From Pseudomonadota bacterium (lineage in GTDB: Bacteria > Myxococcota_A > UBA796 > GCA-2862545), in NCBI GenBank assembly GCA_005776945.1, contig SXOB01000009.1, positions 1-59,924 on the forward strand: a stretch of DNA of 59,924 bases, given 5' to 3'. The notes under the pieces were generated by a model. It was not told where the DNA came from. It worked only from the letters and a program-made list of their open reading frames with translations, and made no database searches. The translations under genes and the position numbers were made by a program. Numbering within the stretch: the first letter of the stretch is position 1; the number at the start of each line of letters is the position of its first letter. Of the stretch, positions 44,425 through 51,580 are shown piece by piece.

Positions 44425-46098
44425 GTGTCGCCCGTGTCCAGCCGGAAGCTCGAATATGGTCGAGGGGACGCGATCGCAGAACGCTACGAGGTCATCGACC
44501 TCCTGGATGAGAGCCCGCTTGGCATCTCCTACCGTTGCAAGCACCTCAAAACGGGCAACTATGTCCGGTTGCAACTCCTCCGACCGCGAACCGCCGGTCC
44601 GGATCAGAAAGACGAGATTCTCGCTGTTTACAAGCGCGCCAAGGAGATCAACCACGCCAACCTCATCCGAATCGGAGAGTTGGGCGAGGCCGACGGCGTT
44701 GCGTTCTACACGATGGAGGACTTCGAGGGGACAACCCTGAGGGAGTACCTCACCCAGGCCCGCCTTGAGAATCGTCCCCTCGACCTCAAGGAAGCCGCTC
44801 AAATCGCGATCGGCGTCCTGGAAGGCGTCGCGGCGGCCAACGATGCGGGCGTCGTGTTCCGGGCGCTTCGTCCCGAGTATGTCCTTGTCAACATTCGGCA
44901 AGCAGGTCCCCGACGCCAGAACTCGGTCGCCCAAATCAAGCTCGTCGGTGCCGCCTTCTGGGACCTCGTGCCCGGTGCACTACTGGCGGAAGACGAGTTT
45001 GGTCGGGGTGAAGCCCAGTACCTCGCACCCGAACTCAAGGGCTTTGAGCCCGTCGCAACACCTCGGTCCGACGTCTACTCGGCCGCGGTGATGTTCTATG
45101 AGATGCTCGTGGGTGCTGCGCCTGTCGGCACCTTCCAGTTGCCTCGCACGCGTCGTCCTGAGCTTCCGGTCCACGTCGACGGCATCGCAGAACTTGCGCT
45201 CGCGACTGCACCCGAAGATCGGTATCCGACGGCCCATGACCTCGTTGTGGACCTGCAACGTACGTTCTCGGAAACAGCCGACGGCGACGCCTCTACGGGC
45301 GGACGCCTCAGCCCGATCGCGATGGGCCTAGGCCTCGCGTTGGTCGTTCTCGTAGCTGTGATCGTCTTCAACCTGCGGCCCGACCCGGCCGCCCAGGCCG
45401 AAGCGTTGGACAGTCAAGCCCGCGCCACCGCCGCGGCAGGGCTCACACTCCCCTCACCCGAAGAATTCAAGGCCGTGCTGGCCCGCCACCCAAGGAACAT
45501 GGTGTACGTGCCCGCTGGACCGTTCGTGAAGGGGCGGCTGCACGGCGAATCCCGTGAGTTGACGCGCGAAGGCGAGCCGCTGGCTGAGTTGGTCAACGTG
45601 CCCGGCTTCCTCATCGACGCCTTCGAGTTTCCGAACCTCCGGGGCGAGGTTCCCCGAATCCAGGTCACGCGTGCCGAGGCCGCAGGCCTTTGTCAGGCAG
45701 AGGGCAAGCGCCTGTGCACCTCCGACGAATGGGAAAAGGCCTGCAAAGGTCCGAAGAACCTCAACTACGCCTACGGCGACACCTACGACGAAGAGTTCTG
45801 TGGCCCCGGCCTCGAGGCGGCCTACGCCGCCGGTGGCCGCCCAGACTGCAAGTCGGGCTACGGCGTGCTGGACCTGTCTGGCAACTTCGGCGAGTGGACC
45901 TCCACTCAGGTGCCCGGCAAGGACCGCTACATCGTCAAAGGTGGCCTGAAAGCGAATCCGGAGCGCGGTACGCGTTGCGCACAGGCCACAGACCTCTCGG
46001 CTGGTTTGGCCGACGCCACGACGACGTTCCGATGCTGCCGCGACGCCGACGCGGCGCCCGTCCCGCCGGCGGCGCCTCCCGCGGCGCCCGCGCCCTGA
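44425..46098 (+). CDS. Membrane pseudokinase fused to a FGE-sulfatase-type domain
   Basis: 557 residues: kinase-like domain (~14-285), one transmembrane helix (~297-316), and an extracytoplasmic formylglycine-generating-enzyme-like domain (~365-545; RNMVYVPAGPFVKGRL, EGKRLCTSDEWEKACKG, GYGVLDLSGNFGEWTS). Every catalytic kinase residue is changed: VAIK Lys is Gln50 (YVRLQLL), HRD is FRA (145-147), DFG is GAA (175-177), while structural motifs LAPE and SDVYS persist. It is therefore a pseudokinase. The FGE-like half keeps fold motifs but I cannot locate the paired active-site Cys. GTG at 44434 is an alternative start with a better spaced GAGG. Confidence 0.88.
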   Translation: MSPVSSRKLEYGRGDAIAERYEVIDLLDESPLGISYRCKHLKTGNYVRLQLLRPRTAGPDQKDEILAVYKRAKEINHANLIRIGELGEADGVAFYTMEDFEGTTLREYLTQARLENRPLDLKEAAQIAIGVLEGVAAANDAGVVFRALRPEYVLVNIRQAGPRRQNSVAQIKLVGAAFWDLVPGALLAEDEFGRGEAQYLAPELKGFEPVATPRSDVYSAAVMFYEMLVGAAPVGTFQLPRTRRPELPVHVDGIAELALATAPEDRYPTAHDLVVDLQRTFSETADGDASTGGRLSPIAMGLGLALVVLVAVIVFNLRPDPAAQAEALDSQARATAAAGLTLPSPEEFKAVLARHPRNMVYVPAGPFVKGRLHGESRELTREGEPLAELVNVPGFLIDAFEFPNLRGEVPRIQVTRAEAAGLCQAEGKRLCTSDEWEKACKGPKNLNYAYGDTYDEEFCGPGLEAAYAAGGRPDCKSGYGVLDLSGNFGEWTSTQVPGKDRYIVKGGLKANPERGTRCAQATDLSAGLADATTTFRCCRDADAAPVPPAAPPAAPAP

Positions 46099-46123
46099 GT
46101 TAGCGGCGCCTTTCGGGGGCGCC

Positions 46124-47122
46124 GTGACGACCTACCGCGAAGCGGGTGTGGACATCGATGCTGGCGACGCGTTGGTCGATCGCATCGCACCCTTGGCTGC
46201 GCGTACGCGGACGCCGGGCGTTGTGGCGGGAGTTGGCGGTTTTGCCGGCCTGTTCTCGTTGCTTGGCCGCTACCGGGACCCCTTGCTCGTCAGCGGCACG
46301 GACGGGGTGGGAACGAAGTTGTTGCTCGCCCAGGCTGTGGGTCGTCACACGACGATCGGGATCGACTTGGTCGCGATGTGCGTCAACGACGTCATCACGT
46401 GCGGCGCCGACCCCCTCTTCTTCCTCGACTACTTCGCGACCGGTCGGCTCGACGTGGACGCCGCCGAGCAGGTGATCTCCGGAATCGCGGCGGGCTGTAC
46501 GGAAGCGGGTTGTGCCCTCCTCGGCGGCGAGACCGCCGAGATGCCTGGCATGTACGCGCCAGGCCACTACGACCTCGCGGGATTCTGCGTCGGCGCTGTC
46601 GAGCGTTCGGAGTTGCTCGATGGGAGCCGCGTCCGAGCGGGAGATCGCGTCGTCGGCGTGCCAAGCAGCGGTGTCCACAGCAACGGCTACAGCCTCGTCA
46701 GGCGGGTCGTCGCCCTGTCGGGACTCCCCTGGAACGCCGAGCCTGCGGGCCTTGACGGACCACTCGACGAGGTGCTCCTTCGACCGACGGTCCTGTACCC
46801 GCGGGCCATGGCGACCGCGCGGGCCCACGGCGTCAAGGCAGCCGCTCACATCACGGGGGGAGGGCTCGAAGGCAACCTGCCGCGCGTCCTGCCAAGTGGC
46901 GTGGGCGCACATTTGGTCCGCTCGAGTTGGCCCGTCCCCCCGGTGTTCACTTGGCTTCAACGGACGGGGGATGTCCCGCAGGCCGACTTGTGGCTCACGT
47001 TCAACATGGGCATCGGTTTTTGCGCAGTGTTCGAGGCCGACGCGGCGGAGTCCGCGGCGACCGCCATGGGCGGCCACGTGATCGGCGAAATCGTGCCTGG
47101 CGACGGCGTCCACTTCACGTGA
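46124..47122 (+). CDS. purM: Phosphoribosylformylglycinamidine cyclo-ligase
   Basis: AIR synthetase, step five of purine biosynthesis: closes the imidazole ring using ATP. 332 residues. Motifs: YREAGVDIDAGDALV at the start, SGTDGVGTKLLLA, GIDLVAMCVNDVITCGADPLFFLDY, LLGGETAEMPGMY, HSNGYSLVRRV, HITGGGLEGNLPRVLP and the terminal FNMGIGF. GTG start after CGGGGGCGCC. Stop overlaps purN by GTGA. Confidence 0.97.
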   Translation: MTTYREAGVDIDAGDALVDRIAPLAARTRTPGVVAGVGGFAGLFSLLGRYRDPLLVSGTDGVGTKLLLAQAVGRHTTIGIDLVAMCVNDVITCGADPLFFLDYFATGRLDVDAAEQVISGIAAGCTEAGCALLGGETAEMPGMYAPGHYDLAGFCVGAVERSELLDGSRVRAGDRVVGVPSSGVHSNGYSLVRRVVALSGLPWNAEPAGLDGPLDEVLLRPTVLYPRAMATARAHGVKAAAHITGGGLEGNLPRVLPSGVGAHLVRSSWPVPPVFTWLQRTGDVPQADLWLTFNMGIGFCAVFEADAAESAATAMGGHVIGEIVPGDGVHFT

Positions 47123-47727
47123 GGCGCGTCCCCGTTGGCGTGTTGGCGAGCGGCACGGGCTCCAATCTGGGGGCGTTGCTTTCGGCGGCGGCGACGGCGG
47201 AATTCCCCGCTGAGATCGTCGTCGTTGGATCCGACCGCCCCATGGCGCCTGCCCTCGATCGGGCGCGCGCGGCAGGCGTACCCACCTTTGCTCACCGAGC
47301 CCGCGATTTCTCCGATCGACCCTCATTTGACGCCGCGATGGCCGCCGGGCTGAAGCAACACGGCGCCGAGTGGGTCGTCCTCGCCGGGTACATGCGGCTC
47401 GTCTCGTCCGCGTTCCTTGGCGCCTTCCCGGACCGCGTCGTCAATGTCCACCCCGCCCTCCTGCCGTCCTTTCCGGGGACCCATGCGCAGCGCCAGGCGT
47501 TCGACGCGGGCGTGAAGGTCAGCGGAGTCACCGTCCACCTGGTGGACGAAGGAATGGACACCGGACCCATCCTCGCACAGGCCGCCGTGCCGGTCTTGGA
47601 CGACGACGATGCCGACCGCCTCGCTGCTCGGATCCTCAAGGCCGAGCACCAACTGCTGCCGGTCACGCTGGCGCGGGCAGTGACTGAGCCTTGGCGCCGA
47701 GACGGACGGCGCATCCTCTGGGGCTGA
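47119..47727 (+). CDS. purN: Phosphoribosylglycinamide formyltransferase
   Basis: Folate-dependent GAR transformylase, step three of purine synthesis. 202 residues. VGVLASGTGSNLGALL is the phosphate loop, LAGYMRLVSSAFL and the active-site segment NVHPALLPSFPGTHAQRQAFDAGVKVSGVTVHLVDEGMDTGPI (quoted here in shortened form: Asn, His and Asp of HPALLPSFPG and DTGPI) mark the catalytic site. Coupled to purM through GTGA. purM-purN pairing is common in bacteria. Confidence 0.96.
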   Translation: MRRVPVGVLASGTGSNLGALLSAAATAEFPAEIVVVGSDRPMAPALDRARAAGVPTFAHRARDFSDRPSFDAAMAAGLKQHGAEWVVLAGYMRLVSSAFLGAFPDRVVNVHPALLPSFPGTHAQRQAFDAGVKVSGVTVHLVDEGMDTGPILAQAAVPVLDDDDADRLAARILKAEHQLLPVTLARAVTEPWRRDGRRILWG

Positions 47728-47750
47728 CGCGGCGACGTCGCCGATGTCAC
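47725..47750. terminator. Interrupted hairpin between purN and the convergent frameshifted gene
   Basis: Core palindrome CGGCGACGTCGCCG (47730-47743) flanked by TGAC and GTCA, which hold the two TGA stop codons, with a small internal bulge between. It fills the whole 19-base gap between the convergent genes and has no T-run. Third such stop-containing hairpin in the window. Confidence 0.45.
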
Positions 47751-49073
47751 AGCGACCAACGGGAGAGCGCCGCGAGAACCGGTCGCTCGTCGATGTCCAC
47801 GAATCCATCGTCGAACGCAGCAGCCTCGGTTCGCCCCAAGGACCCGCGCTCATAGGGGGTCAGGTCAGCAAATGCGCGGCGAAGGCCTGGGAGAATCGCG
47901 AGAAAGCTCTCCCAGGGCAAATCGCCGAGCGCGTCCCGGAGGGCATCCAACGGGCGGGCATCGGCCAATAGCGAACCTCGTGCACCCGCCAACCACGCCG
48001 CCACGAAGTGACCCAAAGCGTCAGGACCCGCGAAGGCGACGCGGCGCACGACATGCGCGGCGGATGCACCTTCCGTTTGACCCAACGATGCCAGCGCGCC
48101 AAGGCAGGCGCCTCTCGCCGCAGGCGCGGTGGAGTCGTCCTCCACCAAGCGCTTTGCGGCAGCACACAGGTCTCGTCGATCGAGTCCGGGTCGTTCCTTG
48201 GCGAGCCGGACCAACTCCCGCAGGACGCGCGGCCAATCGGCGGCATCCCCCGCAGCCGCGGAAGGCGCCACGGCCGCCACCGCGCGTTGCCAGCAACGCA
48301 GCCCCACGTCGAGGACGCCCGGGTGGCCCACAGCGCGCCCGCCAAGTGGCGTGTCGTGATGCCATAGGAGCGCGACAGACGTTTCGGCCCGGAGCCCTGC
48401 GCGAGGTGGTTTTCAACCTGGCGGAGTGCAGCGTCGAGGAGGTCGGGCAAGTCCGCCTGGACGATGTCCGCGAACGCCGCCCGTGCTTGTTCGAGGTCGC
48501 CTGCATCGCGAATGCGGCGGGCCCCGACGGCCATGGCGACGTCTTCCATGGTCTCGCCGAAGTCTGACGCGCCTTCGAGCGCCATCGGCAACTCCTCACC
48601 CGCACACCAAGGCCATCGCTCGGTGAGTCGGGGCCCGCGCGGGCGGCCGCCCAGGGAGCCCGGTTCCACACTGAACACCGGGAGCTCGATGAGCGCACAT
48701 CGATGGAGCCAGGCGCTCCGCTCGCGGTGTTCTGGACGCCGCAAGACCTCACAGACGACGGTGCTGGCCCTCCCATCCAGCGGCAGGTGATGGCGCCGAC
48801 ATCCGCTGTGGAAGTTCTCGCTGAGCGGGGTCGGCGGTGACGCGGCCTCGACGTGGCCTCGCTCGGTTCCAACGAACGCCCTCTTGAGTACCGCCCGGAT
48901 CGGGTCGCGGGGTCGCCCGTGGGCGACGACTTCGGTGAGGACGTCGAGCAATTCCTCGCCGCTGGGGGACGGCCGGCCCTGCAGCCGCGCGAGTTCGGTG
49001 GCGACGGATCCAGCGTCAACGCCGCCAACTCGCCCGCGAACCGCACTTCGGCCGGCGCGCGCACGACGTCCAC
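47747..49073 (-). pseudogene. Conserved-looking protein gene broken by two frameshifts
   Basis: Start GTG at 49073 with excellent site GGGAGGGACC, reading MDVVRAPAEVRFAGELAALT. Sense then continues in a second frame (SVATELARLQGRPSPSGEEL, LTERWPWCAGEELPMALEG, DLLDAALRQVENHLA) from about 49010 to 48335, and in a third frame (GHPGVLDVGLRCWQRAVAAV to the stop at 47747). Each junction is a -1 type shift, as if one base were missing twice. Joined, it would be about 440 residues, no signal, helical. I do not recognise the family. True pseudogene, assembly deletions, or two genes (second from GTG at 48331) are all possible. Confidence 0.6.
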
Positions 49074-49145
49074 GGTCCCTCCCTCACCCGGCTATCGTCT
49101 GGGCCGAAGACCGGGCGCGTTACCCGCCGCGGGCTCGGGGGAAGA

Positions 49146-49577
49146 ATGGCCTGGACGCTTCTGCTGGTTTGGGCTTGCCGGACACGTCCACCAGAGGCCG
49201 TGGAGGTCAGCCCGGCGCCCGCTGCCGTTGCAGACGTCGTCGAGGTCGCGGACGTCGCCGAGGTCCCCGCCGCCGAACTTGCGGCCGTCGAACCGCCCAC
49301 CGCGCCTGCGGCCGAAGTCGTAGTTGAACCCACGGCGCCCACCCCAACGCCGCCGACGGGGGTGGCCGCTGGCGCCCCCTGTTTGACGTCGGCCGAATGC
49401 GCAAGCGGCGTCTGCGAAGGTCAGGGCTGCGCGGACGACGCGCCCGGAGCCTGCGCACCGCTGATGCGCGGATGCACTCGGGACCTCAGACCCTACTGTG
49501 GGTGCGACGGAGCGACGTTCATGTCGAGCGGGTCGTGCCCCGGCCGGCGATTCTCGGCCCGGGGCACATGCCCTTGA
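49146..49577 (+). CDS. Small Cys-rich lipoprotein
   Basis: 143 residues. Signal MAWTLLLVWAC (Cys11), an Ala/Val/Pro/Glu-rich spacer of ~65 residues, then a Cys-rich domain: CLTSAECASGVCEGQGC followed by PYCGCDGATFMSSGSC and a final Cys. CGCDGxTF/Y is typical of Kazal-like or follistatin-like modules common in myxobacterial lipoproteins. Ribosome binding site GGGGGAAGA just before the ATG. Divergent from the frameshifted gene. Binding target unknown. Confidence 0.72.
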   Translation: MAWTLLLVWACRTRPPEAVEVSPAPAAVADVVEVADVAEVPAAELAAVEPPTAPAAEVVVEPTAPTPTPPTGVAAGAPCLTSAECASGVCEGQGCADDAPGACAPLMRGCTRDLRPYCGCDGATFMSSGSCPGRRFSARGTCP

Positions 49578-49584
49578 ACGGACT

Positions 49585-49926
49585 TCAGAGCGTCGCGTAG
49601 AGCCGACGTAGCTTCTCGACTTCGCGGCCGAAGTGGGCCCTCAGGACGCAGAAGCCTTCGAGGTTCTTGTTGGCCCGTACGACGAGCGCAAGGAACTCTT
49701 CGCTGTTCCGCAGATGGTCGAGGCCGGCCTGTTCGCCGCGCACGAGGAAGAACCCGTTGAGCCGGCCACCGTGAGCGCCAAGCACAACGGGCTCAAAGGA
49801 CTGGATTCGCCCCGCAGCGTGCTGGGCACGTAGCCACGTCACCATCTCGTTGAACATCTCTTCGGCGACGGCTTCGCGCCCCGACGCCACCCGATCCCAG
49901 CCGACCAACATCCCCGCGTCACCCAT
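49585..49926 (-). CDS. Conserved small protein (dimeric alpha/beta-barrel-like), unknown role
   Basis: 113 residues, soluble. The pattern MLVGWDRVASGRE, FNEMVTWLRAQ, IQSFEPVVLGAHGGRLNGFFLVRG, LRNSEEFLALVVRA, GFCVLRAHFG fits a recurrent family of uncharacterised bacterial proteins that look like single ferredoxin-like/ABM-type folds. No catalytic residue stands out. It is convergent with the Cys-rich lipoprotein across a seven-base gap that forms a short TGAA/TTCA repeat. Function not known. Confidence 0.7.
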   Translation of the reverse strand: MGDAGMLVGWDRVASGREAVAEEMFNEMVTWLRAQHAAGRIQSFEPVVLGAHGGRLNGFFLVRGEQAGLDHLRNSEEFLALVVRANKNLEGFCVLRAHFGREVEKLRRLYATL

Positions 49927-49983
49927 GCGCCCCCCGTGGTGGTGGGGCCCTATTGTGAACGGGTTCCGCGCGACGGCAGCTCG

Positions 49984-50538
49984 TCACTTGAGGCGGAGCG
50001 AAAAGTCCTTGTTGTCGTGGCTGCATGTGCCCTCGACGAATTCGTCTGACGTGGCCGTTCCAACACACGTTTCCCAGTACCCGGTATCGCCGGCCAACGT
50101 GACCTGGTCGCCCACGACGAAGCCCCCAGTCGGCACGTCGCCCATGACCATACTCCAATTCGAGAGTACGAATTCGCAGGTGACAGCGTCCATCTCGAGC
50201 CGGACATCCATGGGCATGCCGAAGGCGGGGCCGTCGACAACCCATTTGCCGGTCGCCAAGACGGGGTCGCAAAGCGGATCGCCACCTGTGCCGCCGGTGC
50301 CCCCTGTGCCGCCGGTGCCCCCTGAGCCGCCGGTGCCCCCTGAGCCGCCGGTGCCCCCTGAGCCGCCGCTACCCCCTGAGCCGCCGCTACCCCCGCCGGT
50401 GCCGCCGCTGCCCCCGCCGGTGCCACCGGTGCCGTCCGTTACATCATCGGTCGTGTCCGGCGTGTCGGATGCGTCGGTCGCTCCTCCATCGTCTGCACAG
50501 CCTAGGACGGTCAGAGCTAGGCTCAAGCTCGTCAACAT
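49984..50538 (-). CDS. Lipoprotein with a Gly-Gly-Thr/Ser repeat linker
   Basis: 184 residues. Signal MLTSLSLALTVLGC (Cys14), an acidic Thr/Asp stretch, about 47 residues made of GGT/GGS triplets, then a ~95-residue beta-rich domain with three Cys (DPLCDPVLATGKWVVDG, EMDAVTCEFVLSNWS, YWETCVGTATSDEFVEGTC). The Gly-rich part looks like a flexible spacer projecting the domain from the outer membrane. The ATG follows GGCCGGAGGAACC. No family recognised. Confidence 0.75.
   Translation of the reverse strand: MLTSLSLALTVLGCADDGGATDASDTPDTTDDVTDGTGGTGGGSGGTGGGSGGSGGSGGSGGTGGSGGTGGSGGTGGTGGTGGTGGDPLCDPVLATGKWVVDGPAFGMPMDVRLEMDAVTCEFVLSNWSMVMGDVPTGGFVVGDQVTLAGDTGYWETCVGTATSDEFVEGTCSHDNKDFSLRLK
50287..50436 (-). 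repeat. 18-bp tandem repeat encoding the Gly-rich linker
   Basis: Near-identical 18-base units (plus strand GCCGCCGGTGCCCCCTGA and variants with CTACC in place of GTGCC) repeat head to tail and encode GGT/GGS triplets. Such sequence is prone to copy-number change, so linker length may vary between strains. Confidence 0.8.
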
Positions 50539-50589
50539 GGTTCCTCCGGCCGGGTCTAATATCAGAAGCGCACCGAGCGCGGCAAGTCG

Positions 50590-51474
50590 TTGACACTCGA
50601 CCGACATAGGAATCCCGACTGGCTCGACCTCGCCAAGTGGCCCTGGCCACCCCGGTGGGTCGACGTCGGAGATGGCTCGCTGCACACCATCGACGTTGGG
50701 CAGGGCCCCATCGTACTCCTCGTCCATGGAACGCCGACGTCGGGCTACGACTACAGACACCTCGTGGCGGACCTGTCGCGCGACCATCGCGTCATCGTGC
50801 CTGACCACCTCGGCTTCGGCTTCTCCGACCGGCCAAGGGCAGCCGACTACCGGCCTGAAGCCCACGCGCGACGCCTGGAGGCATTCGTCGACGCCATGGC
50901 CCTCGACCGTTTCGCCCTCGTCGTCCACGACTTTGGCGGGCCCATCGGCCTGCCGCTCGCGATGTCGGGCCGTGCCGTGCGGGTGGCATTGCTCAATACG
51001 TTTTTCTGGCCGATTGCGGACGAACCCATGGTCGGGATGGGGGCGCTCCTGCTCGGAAGCGCGTTCGGGCGATGGCTATACGAGCGGTTCAACTTCTCCA
51101 TTGACGTGCTCGCCGCTTCCGCCTGGGGCACGCGTTCACCTCGAAGCCCCGAACTTTGGGAGCACCACCGCCGGTTGTTCCAGGAGCCGTCGGACCGCGG
51201 CCTCGTGCTGCACGCGCTCGCCGCATCCATGCGCGGCAGCCGAGCCCACTTCGAAAGCCTATGGCAGCAGCGGCGCAGCTTGGACGCCATGCCTATGGCG
51301 CTGATTTGGGGCATGGCTGATCATGCGTTCCGCCCCGACCACCTCGACAAGGTCGCGGCCGAGTTCCCTCGTGCCGCGGTGACGCGGATCGAGGGCGCCG
51401 GGCATTGGCCACACGAGGAAGCGCCCGCCGAGGTTCTCGCGGCCCTTCGGAAGTGGCTCCACGCGGTCGATTGA
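50590..51474 (+). CDS. Haloalkane-dehalogenase-like alpha/beta hydrolase
   Basis: 294 residues, cytoplasmic. LLVHGTPTSGYDYRHL gives the oxyanion HGTPTS, VVHDFGGPIG places the nucleophile Asp at residue 114, LIWGMADHAF the acid loop, and GAGHWPHEEAP the catalytic His near 271. Asp as nucleophile points to haloalkane dehalogenase or epoxide hydrolase rather than esterase; the residue after it is Phe where both usually have Trp, so the activity is unsure. TTG start without strong ribosome binding site. It stands alone, divergent from the Gly-repeat lipoprotein gene. Confidence 0.82.
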   Translation: MTLDRHRNPDWLDLAKWPWPPRWVDVGDGSLHTIDVGQGPIVLLVHGTPTSGYDYRHLVADLSRDHRVIVPDHLGFGFSDRPRAADYRPEAHARRLEAFVDAMALDRFALVVHDFGGPIGLPLAMSGRAVRVALLNTFFWPIADEPMVGMGALLLGSAFGRWLYERFNFSIDVLAASAWGTRSPRSPELWEHHRRLFQEPSDRGLVLHALAASMRGSRAHFESLWQQRRSLDAMPMALIWGMADHAFRPDHLDKVAAEFPRAAVTRIEGAGHWPHEEAPAEVLAALRKWLHAVD

Positions 51475-51519
51475 TGCCCCCTCGCGACGCAAGCGCCCGG
51501 TCCGCTCGTGCCAGGGCGC

Positions 51520-51539
51520 CCGTGCATGGGGGCGCACGG
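51520..51539 (+). terminator. Possible hairpin terminator after the hydrolase gene
   Basis: Perfect 6-bp stem CCGTGC with GCACGG around an 8-base loop, 46 bases after the hydrolase stop in the gap before the beta-helix lipoprotein gene. No T-run. Weak candidate. Confidence 0.3.
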
Positions 51540-51580
51540 CTCGTATGGCCATTTCGTAGGATTCGGCTAGCTTCCTCGTG

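Noticed and set aside
47747..49073. Programmed -1 ribosomal frameshifting
   Set aside because: I see no X-XXY-YYZ slippery heptamer with downstream structure at either junction, and two shifts in one gene make decay or assembly error more likely.
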